In this document: positions 54,227-63,396 of the stretch, in pieces
Layout of the letters: the number at the start of each line of letters is the position of its first letter
Numbering within the stretch: the first letter of the stretch is position 1
Assembly: GCF_041107455.1 (NCBI RefSeq)
Contig: NZ_JBGBPY010000001.1
Location: 1,550,001-1,614,000, forward strand
Reading direction: 5' to 3'
DNA: 64,000 bases
DNA from: Rhodanobacter humi
GTDB taxonomy: Bacteria; Pseudomonadota; Gammaproteobacteria; Xanthomonadales; Rhodanobacteraceae
Program-made: the position numbers and the translations under genes
The notes under the pieces: model-generated
Told to the model about the DNA's origin: nothing
Seen by the model: the letters and a program-made list of their open reading frames with translations, nothing else
The model's database searches: none

Positions 54227-54520
54227 TCAGCCTTCGATCACCGCCACGATGTCGTCTTCCTTCAGGAACACGAGGTCTTCGCCGTCGATCTTGATTTCCT
54301 GGCCGGCGTACTTGCCGAACAGCACCACGTCGCCGGCCTTCAGCGACATCGGACGGATCTTGCCGTCGCTCTGGATCAGGCCGGTGCCGGCGGCGATGAC
54401 CTTGCCGCGGGTGGGCTTCTCGGTGGCGCTGTCGGGGATGACGATGCCGCCGGCGGAGACGCGCTCCTCTTCCAGGCGCTTGACGATGACGCGGTCGTGC
54501 AGCGGACGCAGTTTGCTCAT
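54227..54520 (-). CDS. groES: 10-kDa co-chaperonin GroES
   Basis: The heptameric lid of the GroEL chamber. The start at 54520 gives [20 protein letters not shown] and 97 aa, the normal size; the frame continues upstream but conservation fixes this start. [13 protein letters not shown] is the mobile loop that docks on GroEL, followed by [18 protein letters not shown]. It is the first gene of the operon, preceded by a CIRCE element at 54586-54612. Confidence 0.97.
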   Translation of the reverse strand: MSKLRPLHDRVIVKRLEEERVSAGGIVIPDSATEKPTRGKVIAAGTGLIQSDGKIRPMSLKAGDVVLFGKYAGQEIKIDGEDLVFLKEDDIVAVIEG

Positions 54521-54585
54521 GGGTGGCTCCCAGGCTAGGTGGTGGATGTGGCTGGAGAACTGACAGGCCGGTCCGGGAACCGCTG

Positions 54586-54612
54586 TTAGCACTCGGCATA
54601 GATGAGTGCCAA
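54586..54612. promoter_or_regulatory. CIRCE operator (HrcA binding site) of groESL
   Basis: TTAGCACTC-N9-GAGTGCCAA on the plus strand matches the CIRCE consensus TTAGCACTC-N9-GAGTGCTAA with one mismatch. It lies about 65 bp upstream of the groES start. HrcA bound here would repress groESL until heat shock. hrcA is not in the window. Confidence 0.93.
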
Positions 54613-54756
54613 TTCTAGCGATGCAAGCCCCCGCCGCAAGTGGCGGCGAACGCGAGATCACCCGGTTCGACCCTTGAGACAGCGAATGGGGCGGGCGCGG
54701 GCGGGTTTCAAGAGGCCGGTGTGCGCTCTGCTACCGTGGCGATATCCGCCCGTGAC

Positions 54757-54844
54757 CGTCGCCCCGGCGCAGGCCGGGGTCCAGCGCCATGAGGCCGCGC
54801 CGGGGAGCGCAACGCCACTGGACTCCAGCCTGCGCTGGAGTGAT
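54757..54844. repeat. Short element with imperfect inverted ends
   Basis: The left end reads CGTCGCCCCGGCGCAGGCC and GGGGTCCAG. The right end is the inverted related sequence CTGGACTCCAGCCTGCG then CTGGAGTGA. Elements of this form (GGCGCAGGCCGG...TCCAG) are common in Xanthomonadales intergenic DNA. It lies between groES and cutA and carries no gene. Confidence 0.6.
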
Positions 54845-54870
54845 GAATCCTCAATCGCATCGAGCATGCC

Positions 54871-55197
54871 GTGCCCGAAACCACCATCCTGCTCTGCCTG
54901 TGCACCTGCCCCGACGCCGCCAGCGCGCAGCGGCTGGCCGAGACGCTGGTCGGCGAGCGGCTGGCCGCCTGCGTCAACCGCCTGCCGGGGGTGTTGTCCA
55001 CTTATCGCTGGCAGGACAAGGTGCAGACGGATGGCGAGGAGCTGCTGCTGATCAAGACCACCGCCGAGCGCTTCGAGGCGCTCAAGGCGCGCCTGCTGGC
55101 GCTGCATCCCTACGAATTGCCCGAGCTGATCGCGCTGCCGGTGGAGCGCGGCCACGCAACTTATCTGGACTGGGTGCGCACCCATTCGACCGACTGA
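54871..55197 (+). CDS. cutA: Divalent-cation tolerance protein CutA
   Basis: A 108-aa trimeric CutA1-family protein, linked to copper tolerance in E. coli, though its molecular role is unclear. It starts at GTG (54871): MPETTILLCLCTCPDAASAQ. Family segments are AETLVGERLAACVNRLPGVLSTYRW, EELLLIKTTAERFEALKARL, HPYELPELIALPVERG and YLDWV. It lies 120 bp upstream of dsbD in the same direction, an arrangement also seen in other gammaproteobacteria. Confidence 0.92.
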   Translation: MPETTILLCLCTCPDAASAQRLAETLVGERLAACVNRLPGVLSTYRWQDKVQTDGEELLLIKTTAERFEALKARLLALHPYELPELIALPVERGHATYLDWVRTHSTD

Positions 55198-55317
55198 TGG
55201 GCCGGCCCTGCCGGGTGAGCCGGGCGCGACGCCGCACCCCGGGCTCGCAACCGGAAGCTGGGCCATAATCCTCTGGGCGCGATCCTGCGCGCCCATCAAG
55301 CACACGCTGGAGCATCG

Positions 55318-57573
55318 ATGCGTTTCCCTCTGCACGACCGCCTCGGTCCCTGCCTGCTGACCCTGCTCGTCCTGCTGCTCGCCGCCCCCGTGGCGTTCGC
55401 GCAGACGCAGGACGACAACATCCTGCCGGTGACCGAGGCGTACCAGCTCAGCGCCGACGCCGGTACGCCCGGCGTGCTCAAGCTGCACTGGACGATCGCG
55501 CCGGACTACTACCTCTACCGCGGCCGCATGAAGTTCACCGGCGGCGCCGGCGTGACGCTGGGCGCGGCGCAGCTGCCGCCCGGCGAGAAGCACGACGATC
55601 CCTACCTCGGCCCGGTGGAGACCTACCACCACGGCGTCGACGCCAGCATCCCCTACACCGTGGCGGCGGGCACCACGCGCCTGCAGCTGAGCGTGCAATA
55701 CCAGGGCTGCCACGAGGTGGAGCCGAAGATCTGCTACCCGCCGCATACCGAGCATCTCGACCTGCCGCTGCCGGCGGCGAGCGAAGCCGCCGCACCGCCC
55801 GCCGGCGGCAAGGCGCTGGGCGCCGCGCTGCAGCAGTTGGGCGGCAACGACAGCGGCGGCGCGCTGACCGGCACCACGTCCGCGCCGCTGCCGCCGGAGC
55901 AGGCGTTCCGCTTCACCGCGCTGGCGCGGGACCCGCAGCACCTGCTGCTGCGCTGGACGATGCCGAAGGACTACTACGTCTACCGCGACCACATCGCGCT
56001 GAAACTCAAGGACGCCGACGGCCTCACGCTCGGCACGCCCGCGTGGCCGGCCGGCGGCGTGGTGCATCAGGACGCGCAGCTCGGTTCAGTGACCGTGTAT
56101 TTCGGCGATCTCGAATTGCCGGTGGCGATCGAGGGCGATACCGCGGGCCGCCGGCAGGTGACGCTGGAAACGAGCTTCCTCGGCTGCCAGGACGGTGGCG
56201 TGTGCTATCCGCTGATCACGCGCGACGCGACGGTGGACCTGCAAAGCGGCGCCGTGGCGAATGGCGTGACCGTGCCCGGCGCGCCGACGGCACCCTCCTC
56301 CTCCGGCGCAGCACCGACCGACGCCGCGATCGCACCTGCCGGCCCGCTGCAGACCAGCCCGATTCAAACCAGTCTGTTCGCCGCGTTGCTGCTGGCGCTG
56401 GGCGGCGGCCTGATCCTCAACCTGATGCCTTGCGTGTTGCCGGTGCTGTCGCTGAAGGCGGTGAGCCTGCTGGAAAGCGGCGAGAACCCCGCGCGCCGGC
56501 GCCGCCACGCGCTGGCCTACACCGCCGGCGTGCTGGCGAGCTTTCTCGCGCTGGGGCTGGGCATCCTCGCGCTGCGCTCCGCCGGCCACGCGCTGGGCTG
56601 GGGCACGCAGTTGCAGCAGCCGCTGCTGGTGGCGGTGCTGGCCTGCGTGATCTTCGCACTGGGCTTGTCGATGTCGGGCGTGGTGCAGTTCGGCGCCTCG
56701 CTGGGCAATCTCGGCGGCACACTGGCGAATCGCGGCGGCGCGGCCGGCGACTTCTTCACCGGCGTGCTCGCCGTGGTGGTGGCCAGCCCCTGCACGGCGC
56801 CGTTCATGGGCGGCGCGCTGGCTTACGCCTTCGCCGCGCCGGCGGCGAGCGCGCTGCTGGTGTTCCTCGTGCTGGGCGTGGGTCTGGCCCTGCCTTTCCT
56901 CGCCATCGCCTACATCCCCGCGCTGGCGCGCTGGCTGCCCAAGCCCGGCCGCTGGATGGAGACGCTGAAGCAGGTGCTGGCCTTCCCGATGTACCTCACC
57001 GCGGCATGGCTGGCCTGGGTGCTCGCCAACCAGCGCGGCGCCGACGCCGTGGGCCTGCTGCTGGTGGCGATGGTGCTGCTGGCACTGGCGCTGTGGTGGT
57101 TCGAACGCAGCCGCGGGCGCGGCCCGCGGCGCCACGCGCTGACCGCGCTGCTGGCGCTGGCCGTGCTGGCGCCGCTGTACCTGCTGGCGCAGGTGCCGGC
57201 CGCGACGAGTGCCGCCGCGGTGCAGGAAGGCGTGCTGGCCTACAGCCCGCAGAAGCTCGCCGAACTGCGCGCCGCCAACACCCCGGTGTTCGTGGACATG
57301 ACCGCCGACTGGTGCATCACCTGCAAGGCCAACGAACACGCGGTGCTGGACGGCGCGGCATTCCGCGCCGCATTGGCGCGCAATGGCGCCGTGTACATGA
57401 AGGGCGACTGGACCAACGAGGATCCGGCGATCACGGCCTTCCTGCAGCAGTACCACTCGCCGGGCGTGCCTTTGTACGTGGTGTTTCCGAAGGGCGGCGG
57501 CGCGGGGCGGCAACTGCCGACCGTGCTCACCACGGCGATGGTGGAGCGGGCGCTGGACGAGGCGGCGCGGTGA
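55318..57573 (+). CDS. dsbD: Thiol:disulfide interchange protein DsbD with two N-terminal domains
   Basis: Carries electrons from cytoplasmic thioredoxin across the inner membrane to periplasmic thiol proteins. The 751-aa product has a signal peptide (cleavage after FA-Q, about residue 28). Two DsbD-alpha-like domains follow instead of the usual one: the first has Cys131 and Cys139 (C-x7-C), the second Cys290 and Cys296 (C-x5-C, as in E. coli). Then come eight transmembrane helices with NLMPCVLPVLSLK and VASPCTAPFMGGAL as the redox cysteine sites. The C-terminal thioredoxin domain has DWCITCKANE (Cys666, Cys669). The E. coli protein is about 565 aa, so the extra domain explains the size. Confidence 0.93.
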   Translation: MRFPLHDRLGPCLLTLLVLLLAAPVAFAQTQDDNILPVTEAYQLSADAGTPGVLKLHWTIAPDYYLYRGRMKFTGGAGVTLGAAQLPPGEKHDDPYLGPVETYHHGVDASIPYTVAAGTTRLQLSVQYQGCHEVEPKICYPPHTEHLDLPLPAASEAAAPPAGGKALGAALQQLGGNDSGGALTGTTSAPLPPEQAFRFTALARDPQHLLLRWTMPKDYYVYRDHIALKLKDADGLTLGTPAWPAGGVVHQDAQLGSVTVYFGDLELPVAIEGDTAGRRQVTLETSFLGCQDGGVCYPLITRDATVDLQSGAVANGVTVPGAPTAPSSSGAAPTDAAIAPAGPLQTSPIQTSLFAALLLALGGGLILNLMPCVLPVLSLKAVSLLESGENPARRRRHALAYTAGVLASFLALGLGILALRSAGHALGWGTQLQQPLLVAVLACVIFALGLSMSGVVQFGASLGNLGGTLANRGGAAGDFFTGVLAVVVASPCTAPFMGGALAYAFAAPAASALLVFLVLGVGLALPFLAIAYIPALARWLPKPGRWMETLKQVLAFPMYLTAAWLAWVLANQRGADAVGLLLVAMVLLALALWWFERSRGRGPRRHALTALLALAVLAPLYLLAQVPAATSAAAVQEGVLAYSPQKLAELRAANTPVFVDMTADWCITCKANEHAVLDGAAFRAALARNGAVYMKGDWTNEDPAITAFLQQYHSPGVPLYVVFPKGGGAGRQLPTVLTTAMVERALDEAAR

Positions 57574-57637
57574 GCCGCTTCCTGTGCCGCATCTGCCTCC
57601 TTCCCTGCCTGCAGGGGAGGAGACGAGGCGGTACCCC

Positions 57638-58165
57638 ATGCTGAGCCGCGACAACCTGGTGATTCTCGCGGTGGCGGTGCTGGCGGCGGCGCTGGGTGGC
57701 TGGCTGCAGCACGAGAGCCGGTTGGCACGGGTGCCGGCGGGTGCGGTGGTGGCGCAGGTGGGCGAGCCTGCGCACGCACTGGAGTTGCCGGATCTGCAGG
57801 GGCATCCGCACCGGCTGGCCGACTACCACGGCCGTCGCGTGCTCCTGAATTTCTGGGCCAGCTGGTGCGGACCGTGCCTGGACGAGCTGCCGGCGCTGGA
57901 CGAGGCACAGGCCAAGTTCGGCGAAAACGGGCCTATCGTGCTGGGAATCGCAATGGACGAGCCTGCGCGCATTCGTGCCTTTCTTGACCATCATCCCGTG
58001 CGTTTCCCGATCTTGCTGGGTCGGATGGAGTCGCCGAGCACCTCGCTGCTCTGGGGCGATAGTGGCGAGATCCTTCCGTATAGCGTGCTGATCGGCGCCG
58101 ATGGGCGCGTGATCGCCACTCATCGCGGCCCACTGGACGCCGCCATGCTCGATCATTGGTTCTGA
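57638..58165 (+). CDS. TlpA/ResA-like thioredoxin-fold protein
   Basis: A 175-aa membrane-anchored thiol protein. An N-terminal signal anchor (LVILAVAVLAAALGGWL) puts the domain in the periplasm. NFWASWCGPCLDELPAL carries the WCGPC redox site (Cys77, Cys80), and PYSVLIGADGRV has the cis-proline. It starts 64 bp after dsbD and would be a natural electron acceptor from it, possibly in cytochrome c maturation or general thiol reduction. The stop codon abuts a dispersed repeat. Confidence 0.87.
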   Translation: MLSRDNLVILAVAVLAAALGGWLQHESRLARVPAGAVVAQVGEPAHALELPDLQGHPHRLADYHGRRVLLNFWASWCGPCLDELPALDEAQAKFGENGPIVLGIAMDEPARIRAFLDHHPVRFPILLGRMESPSTSLLWGDSGEILPYSVLIGADGRVIATHRGPLDAAMLDHWF

Positions 58166-58288
58166 GGAGTGCGGCCAAGGAGGGCCGCCCATTTGATCTT
58201 CGCGATCAAGGATGATTGCAAAGGTTCATGAGGGGTGCGGCCAAGCATGGCCGCCCATTTGATCTTCGCGATCAGGGATGATCGCAAT
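58162..58288 (-). repeat. Two-hairpin dispersed repeat, two inverted tandem copies
   Basis: Two units (about 58162-58223 and 58229-58288) match the minus-strand form of the family at 46978-47168. Reading minus, each has GCGATCATCC..TGATCGCGA, then AAGATCAAATGGGCGGCC, then the GGCCGC hairpin half. The units begin at the stop codon of the thioredoxin gene. The remaining 143 bp to aroQ hold no gene. Confidence 0.85.
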
Positions 58289-58431
58289 GAGTCCCAGCGC
58301 ATACGTCAGCGCACGGAGAGTGACGCACTTCTCCTTCAAACATCGCCGATCTGCGTCGAACTGGACAACATCCGGAACAGCGCGCACACTTCGCCCGTTC
58401 CGGGTCCTCCGGACGTCGTCGAAGGTATGGT

Positions 58432-58875
58432 GTGGCGAAGATCTTGGTCCTGCACGGACCCAACCTCAACCTGCTGGGCGCACGCGAGCCGGCGATCTAC
58501 GGCCGCGACACGCTGGCCGACATCAACGGGCGGCTGGCCGCACAGGCGCAGGCCGCCGGGCATGAACTGAGCTGGTTCCAGTCCAACGCCGAGCACGAGC
58601 TGATCGGCCGCGTGCACCAGGCGCGCGACGAGCAGGTGGCGATGATCCTGTGCAATGCCGGTGCGTTCACCCACACCAGCATCGCGCTGCGCGACGCGTT
58701 CGCGGCGGTGGCGATCCCGCTGATCGAGCTGCACCTGTCCAACGTGCACGCCCGCGAGCCGTTCCGCCACCACTCCTACCTGTCGGACATCGCGGTGGGC
58801 GTGATCTGCGGCTTCGGCGCCGACAGCTACCGCCTGGCATTGGACGCCGCCATCGCGCGGCTGGCTCCGCGCTGA
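58432..58875 (+). CDS. aroQ: Type II 3-dehydroquinate dehydratase
   Basis: Third step of the shikimate pathway: 3-dehydroquinate to 3-dehydroshikimate, by a dodecameric enzyme. The start is GTG (58432), giving 147 aa. Motifs are [21 protein letters not shown] (active-site lid with the catalytic Tyr), [34 protein letters not shown] and [19 protein letters not shown], with the catalytic His region and [10 protein letters not shown]. It is followed by accB and accC, the common aroQ-accB-accC order. Confidence 0.96.
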   Translation: MAKILVLHGPNLNLLGAREPAIYGRDTLADINGRLAAQAQAAGHELSWFQSNAEHELIGRVHQARDEQVAMILCNAGAFTHTSIALRDAFAAVAIPLIELHLSNVHAREPFRHHSYLSDIAVGVICGFGADSYRLALDAAIARLAPR

Positions 58876-58933
58876 GCCGCCTCTTTTCCTTTCCCGGCCG
58901 CCCACGGGCGGCCTATGACATGAAGGCCATCCC

Positions 58934-59392
58934 ATGGATCTGCGCAAGATCAAGAAGCTGATCGACCTGCTTGAGGAGTCCAACCTCGCCGAACTCGAAA
59001 TCAAGGAGGGCGAGGAAGTGGTGCGTCTGTCGCGCGTGCCCAAGGGCGGCGTGGCCGTCGCCGCGCCCGCGCCGGTGATGATGGCCCCGGCCCCGGTGGC
59101 CGCCGCACCGGCTCCTGCCGCGGTCGCCGAAGTGCCCGCCGCGAACGCCCTGCCCGCCGGCCACGTGGTGAAGGCGCCGATGGTCGGCACGTTCTACGCC
59201 TCGTCCTCGCCGGGCGCGGCGCCGTTCGTCAAGGTCGGCCAGCAGGTGAAGGCCGGCGAGACGCTGGGCGTCATCGAGGCGATGAAGATGTTCAACCAGA
59301 TCGAGGCCGACGTGGCCGGCACCATCCAGGCGATCCTGGTCGAGAACAGCCAGCCGGTCGAATTCGACCAGCCGATGTTCGTGATTGCCTGA
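58934..59392 (+). CDS. accB: Biotin carboxyl carrier protein of acetyl-CoA carboxylase
   Basis: Carries the biotin that shuttles CO2 between biotin carboxylase and carboxyltransferase in fatty acid synthesis. The 152-aa product starts [23 protein letters not shown]. An Ala/Pro linker (about residues 45-75) leads to the biotinyl domain: [19 protein letters not shown], then [12 protein letters not shown] with Lys118 as the biotinylated lysine. accC starts 11 bp after the stop. Confidence 0.97.
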   Translation: MDLRKIKKLIDLLEESNLAELEIKEGEEVVRLSRVPKGGVAVAAPAPVMMAPAPVAAAPAPAAVAEVPAANALPAGHVVKAPMVGTFYASSSPGAAPFVKVGQQVKAGETLGVIEAMKMFNQIEADVAGTIQAILVENSQPVEFDQPMFVIA

Positions 59393-59402
59393 GGCCGCCC
59401 GG

Positions 59403-60770
59403 ATGCTCGAGAAGGTCCTCATAGCCAACCGCGGCGAGATCGCGCTGCGCGTGCTGCGCGCGTGCCACAGCCTCGGCATCAAGACGGTGGCGGTGCACTC
59501 CACCGCCGACCGCAACCTCAAGCACGTCGGCCTCGCCGACGAGGCGATCTGCATCGGCCCGGCGCCGTCCGCCGACAGCTACCTCAACATCCCGCGCATC
59601 ATCGCGGCGGCGGAGATCTCCGACGCCCAGGCGATCCACCCGGGCTATGGCTTCCTGTCCGAGCGCGCCGACTTCGCCGAGCAGGTGGAGCAGTCGGGCT
59701 TCGTCTTCATCGGCCCGACGGCGGACGTGATCCGCCTGATGGGCGACAAGGTGGAGGCGATCAAGGCGATGAAGTCCGCGGGCGTGCCTTGCGTGCCCGG
59801 CTCCGGCGGCCCGCTGGGCGACGACATCGAGACAAACCTGCGCATCGCACGCGAGATCGGCTACCCCGTCATCATCAAGGCGGCCGGCGGCGGCGGCGGC
59901 CGCGGCATGCGCGTGGTGCGCACCGAGGCGCATCTCGGCAACTCCATCGTGATGACCAAACAGGAGGCCAAGTCGGCCTTCGGCAACGACATGGTCTACA
60001 TGGAGAAATTCCTGGAGAACCCGCGCCATGTGGAGATCCAGGTGCTGGCCGACGGCCAGGGCAACGCGATCCACCTCGGCGAACGCGACTGCTCGATGCA
60101 GCGCCGCCACCAGAAGGTGGTGGAGGAAGCGCCCGCGCCCGGCATCACACCCGAGCTGCGCGCCGAGATCGGCAAGGTCTGCGTGGATGCCTGCATCCGC
60201 ATCGGCTACCGCGGCGCCGGCACCTTCGAGTTCCTGTTCGAGAACGGCCGCTTCTACTTCATCGAGATGAACACCCGCATCCAGGTCGAGCACCCGGTGA
60301 CCGAGTTCATCACCGGCGTGGACCTGGTGCGCGAGCAGTTGCTGATCGCCGGCGGCGAAAAGCTGTCGATCAGGCAGGAAGACATCCAGATCCACGGCCA
60401 CGCCATCGAATGCCGCATCAACGCCGAGGACCCGGACACGTTCCTGCCCTGCCCCGGCACGGTGAAGCGCTTCGAGGCGCCGGGCGGCCCCGGCGTGCGC
60501 GTGGACACGCACCTCTACGACGGCTACCGCATCCCACCGAACTACGACTCGATGATCGGCAAGCTGATCGTCTACGGCCCCGATCGCGCCACCGCCATCG
60601 CGCGCATGCGCCTCGCGCTCGCCGAGACGGTGATCGAAGGCGTGAAGTGCAACATTCCGCTGCAGCAGCGGATCATGGCCGACGTGGGTTTCCAGCACGG
60701 CGGCCAGAACATCCACTACCTCGAGAAGCGGATGGCGGAGCAGAAGGAAAAGGCCAGCCCGCTTCAATAA
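59403..60770 (+). CDS. accC: Biotin carboxylase subunit of acetyl-CoA carboxylase
   Basis: ATP-dependent carboxylation of biotin on AccB. The start at 59403 gives [21 protein letters not shown] and 455 aa. Motifs are the Rossmann-like biotin carboxylase N domain ([15 protein letters not shown]), the ATP-grasp glycine loop [31 protein letters not shown], the bicarbonate region [16 protein letters not shown], and the C-terminal ECRINAEDP. It is coupled to accB. About 230 bp of repeat-rich DNA follow. Confidence 0.97.
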   Translation: MLEKVLIANRGEIALRVLRACHSLGIKTVAVHSTADRNLKHVGLADEAICIGPAPSADSYLNIPRIIAAAEISDAQAIHPGYGFLSERADFAEQVEQSGFVFIGPTADVIRLMGDKVEAIKAMKSAGVPCVPGSGGPLGDDIETNLRIAREIGYPVIIKAAGGGGGRGMRVVRTEAHLGNSIVMTKQEAKSAFGNDMVYMEKFLENPRHVEIQVLADGQGNAIHLGERDCSMQRRHQKVVEEAPAPGITPELRAEIGKVCVDACIRIGYRGAGTFEFLFENGRFYFIEMNTRIQVEHPVTEFITGVDLVREQLLIAGGEKLSIRQEDIQIHGHAIECRINAEDPDTFLPCPGTVKRFEAPGGPGVRVDTHLYDGYRIPPNYDSMIGKLIVYGPDRATAIARMRLALAETVIEGVKCNIPLQQRIMADVGFQHGGQNIHYLEKRMAEQKEKASPLQ

Positions 60771-60792
60771 AGCAACGCGCTTCTCGCGTTTG

Positions 60793-60985
60793 CCTCCTCT
60801 CCCCGCCGGGACGCGGGGAAGGGCCATGGATGGCCCTGCTCTGAGGAGCGAGGAAGAGGATTGAGGTGAGGGGGCGGGGCTTGCGACAAGCCCAGAACAA
60901 AGCCCGCTCAGTCAGACTCCATCGCCAGAATGCCCCCTCACCCCAACCCTCTCCCCGTTTACCAATCTGTTGACGGGGGAGAGGG
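60793..60985. repeat. Repeat-rich intergenic segment between accC and prmA
   Basis: It contains a CCCCGC..GCGGGG hairpin, copy 2 of the CCATGGATGG hairpin with GGAGCGAGGAAG (60820-60856), and GGTGAGGGGGC (60874 onward) with its inverted partner GCCCCCTCACC near 60937. A CCCTCACCCCAACCCTCTCC string as at 3640-3660 follows, and GACGGGGGAGAGGGA closes the segment before prmA. No gene is present. Confidence 0.65.
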
Positions 60986-61000
60986 AGTGAAACCGACACG

Positions 61001-61900
61001 ATGCCCTTCCTCGAACTCTCCCTCACCGCCCGCCTCGAACAGCAGCCTCGCGTGGAAGAAGCGCTGGAGGATCTCGGTGCGCTGTCGATCACGCTGCGCG
61101 ACGCCGATGCGGAGACGCCGGACGAGCAGGCGATCTTCGAACCGGGTGTGGGCGAACTGCCGCTGTGGCCCACCATCACGCTGAACGCGCTGTTCGACGA
61201 GCACACCGACCGCCGCGGCCTTGCCGAAGCGCTGGGCGAACTGCTGCCGTGGCTGGAGCCCGACCAGCTGGACTTCCACGCGGTCGAGGACCAGGACTGG
61301 GAGCGCGTGTGGATGGACCAGTACCAGCCGATGGCATTCGGCCGGCGGCTGTGGATCTATCCGTGGAACATCGAGCCGCCCGCGGACGACGAACGCGTCG
61401 TGGTGCGCCTCGATCCCGGCCTCGCCTTCGGCAGCGGCACGCACCCCACCACGGCGTTGTGCCTGGAATGGCTGGACGGACTCGATCTCGCCGGCCAATC
61501 TGTCATCGACTACGGCTGCGGCTCGGGCATCCTCGCGATCGCCGCGCTCAAGCTCGGCGCCACCAGCGCCATCGGCGTGGACAACGATCCGCAGGCGCTG
61601 ACCGCCTCGCAGGACAACGCCGAGCGCAACGGCGTGGCCGAGCGCCTCGCGCTGTTCCTGCCCGAAGACCACGCGAGCGAACCGGCCGACGTGTTCGTCG
61701 CCAACATCCTCGCCGGCCCGCTCGGCGAGCTCGCACCCACCTTCGCCGCCGCCGCGAAACCCGGCGCGCCGTTCGCGATCTCCGGCATCCTCGACGGCCA
61801 GCAGGACGAACTGCTGGCGCGCTACGCCGAGTGGTTCGACGCGCTGCGCGTGGACACGCGCGACGGCTGGGTGCGCATCAACGGCCGGCGGCGCGGCTGA
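61001..61900 (+). CDS. prmA: Ribosomal protein L11 methyltransferase
   Basis: Methylates ribosomal protein L11 at several lysines and its N-terminus, using SAM. The 299-aa product starts MPFLELSLTARLEQQPRVEEALEDLGALS, the substrate-recognition domain. WERVWMDQYQPMAFGRRLWI leads to the catalytic domain, with PGLAFGSGTHPTTALCLEWL, VIDYGCGSGILAIAALKLGA (SAM motif I) and VANILAGPLGELAP. It lies upstream of a zinc-ribbon gene and fis; in E. coli prmA also neighbours fis. Confidence 0.95.
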   Translation: MPFLELSLTARLEQQPRVEEALEDLGALSITLRDADAETPDEQAIFEPGVGELPLWPTITLNALFDEHTDRRGLAEALGELLPWLEPDQLDFHAVEDQDWERVWMDQYQPMAFGRRLWIYPWNIEPPADDERVVVRLDPGLAFGSGTHPTTALCLEWLDGLDLAGQSVIDYGCGSGILAIAALKLGATSAIGVDNDPQALTASQDNAERNGVAERLALFLPEDHASEPADVFVANILAGPLGELAPTFAAAAKPGAPFAISGILDGQQDELLARYAEWFDALRVDTRDGWVRINGRRRG

Positions 61901-61948
61901 GCGGTATCGCCCTGCTAAGCTTGCGGCTCGTCTGCAGCCACGGCCCGC

Positions 61949-62797
61949 ATGTATACGCAATGCCCCGAATGCCTGTCCGTGTTCTCGCTCGGCGCCCAAG
62001 CGCTGGTGCAAGCGCATGGCTACGTGATGTGTGGACATTGCGGCGCCGGCTTCGACAGCCTCGCCACGCTCAGCGAACAGTTGCCGCCGGAACCGTTCCA
62101 GGAACTGCCGGTGAACGACCAGGCACTGGTACCGCCACGCATCGAGCTGGTGGTGTACCGGCCGCAACCGCCGGCGCCTGAACCGGCGGTGGTCGTGGCG
62201 GAGCCGGCGACGCCGGCCGCGGAAGATTTCTCGCAACTGGTGTTCACGCCGCGTTTCGCGAAAAGCGCGCGCCAGCGCAAGCCGGCGCGAGCGGAACGCA
62301 AGCGCCGTCCGCGCCACGACACCACGACACCGCGACGCTGGCCCTGGACGCTGGTCTGCGGCACGCTCGCGCTGGCGCTCGGGCTGCAACTGGCGTGGAT
62401 CGGCCGCGATGGCCTGATCCGCGACCCGCTGGTCGGCGGCTGGTTGCGCGGTGCCTGCAACGCGTTCGACTGCCGCCTGCCGCTGGTCGCCGCGCCACAG
62501 CAGTTGCGCCTGCTCGCCAGCAACGTCGAGAGCCACCCCAATGCCGCGCAGGCGCTGATGATCAGCCTCAGCCTGCGCAACGAGGCCGCGTTCGCGCAGC
62601 CTTGGCCGGTGGTCGTGGTCACGCTGGAGGACGCGCAAGGCCACCGGCTGACGATGCGCCGCCTGCTGCCCACCGACTACCTCGACGACCCCGCCGTGCT
62701 GGATCGCGGCCTTGCTCCCGGCGCGACCACGGCCCTGTTGCTGGAAGTCCAGGATCCCGGCGACCAGGCGGTCGCCTACGAGTTCGGCTTCGAATAG
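61949..62797 (+). CDS. DUF3426/MJ0042 zinc-ribbon membrane protein
   Basis: A 282-aa protein. The N-terminal zinc ribbon is CPECLSVFSL...CGHCGAGFDS, with two CxxC pairs (about residues 5-8 and 28-31). A disordered, Pro/Arg-rich stretch follows, then one transmembrane helix (WPWTLVCGTLALALGLQLAWI, residues 131-151). The C-terminal DUF3426 domain (about 155-282) includes NVESHPNAAQALMISLSLRNEA. The order prmA - this gene - fis is typical of Xanthomonadales. Function is unknown; membrane-anchored regulation has been proposed by analogy only. Confidence 0.85.
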   Translation: MYTQCPECLSVFSLGAQALVQAHGYVMCGHCGAGFDSLATLSEQLPPEPFQELPVNDQALVPPRIELVVYRPQPPAPEPAVVVAEPATPAAEDFSQLVFTPRFAKSARQRKPARAERKRRPRHDTTTPRRWPWTLVCGTLALALGLQLAWIGRDGLIRDPLVGGWLRGACNAFDCRLPLVAAPQQLRLLASNVESHPNAAQALMISLSLRNEAAFAQPWPVVVVTLEDAQGHRLTMRRLLPTDYLDDPAVLDRGLAPGATTALLLEVQDPGDQAVAYEFGFE

Positions 62798-62821
62798 CGC
62801 ATCGCAGGCTCCGCGATACGG

Positions 62822-62840
62822 CCGGCGCCGCAGGCGCCGG
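62822..62840 (+). terminator. Hairpin after the zinc-ribbon gene
   Basis: An 8-bp stem CCGGCGCC/GGCGCCGG with loop GCA lies 25 bp after the stop codon. It lacks a T tract, so termination is uncertain. Confidence 0.4.
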
Positions 62841-63021
62841 GAAATGCAAGTGCCCAATCGCGCTTTTTGAACGCACACAGCACTTAAAATTCGCGGCACT
62901 CGCGGGTAGACTCCGTGCTTCCGCGCATCGTCACCGGCATGCGCGGAAAGACCGCCGCCGCGGTCGCGGAAGACAATCAGAAGCAGCGGCCCAAGCAGCC
63001 GCGCAAGACACACAGAGGGAA

Positions 63022-63309
63022 ATGTCAGTGAATGCCGTGAGATTGCCAGCCGCCGAGGCCACCCGTCCGGTCGCCTCGCAGAGTGCGCTGGGCGAATGCG
63101 TCAGCCGCACCGTGCGCCGTTATCTCGCCGACCTCGGCGACGCGGATTGCGGCGAAGGCCTGCACGCGCTGGTGATCCGCGAAGTGGAAGGCCCCCTGCT
63201 GCGCGAAGTGCTGGCGTTCCACGACGGCAACCAGAGCCGCGCCGCCGTGGCGCTGGGCATCAACCGCGCCACGTTGCGCAAGAAGCTGGCCGCGCACGGC
63301 CTGCTGTAA
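63022..63309 (+). CDS. fis: Nucleoid-associated protein Fis
   Basis: A small DNA-bending regulator of rRNA synthesis and chromosome structure. The start at 63022 is preceded by AGAGGGA, and the product has 95 aa, close to the E. coli length of 98. The C-terminal HTH is readable: LLREVLAFHDGNQSRAAVALGINRATLRKKLAAHGLL, position only (about residues 58-95). The N-terminal arm is less conserved, as in other Xanthomonadales Fis proteins. It follows the zinc-ribbon gene after 224 bp, and purH lies 87 bp downstream. Confidence 0.93.
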   Translation: MSVNAVRLPAAEATRPVASQSALGECVSRTVRRYLADLGDADCGEGLHALVIREVEGPLLREVLAFHDGNQSRAAVALGINRATLRKKLAAHGLL

Positions 63310-63363
63310 TTTCCCACCCGTCCCATTTGGCCGTCCAAACGATGGCCACACCCCGGACTCGGC

Positions 63364-63369
63364 TATAAT
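63364..63369 (+). promoter_or_regulatory. Consensus -10 box upstream of purH
   Basis: TATAAT stands 28 bp before the purH ATG in otherwise GC-rich DNA. No clear -35 element sits at the usual spacing, so this is a tentative sigma-70 promoter. Confidence 0.35.
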
Positions 63370-63396
63370 CGGCAGCTTTCCCGCCTGGAAGCCGCC

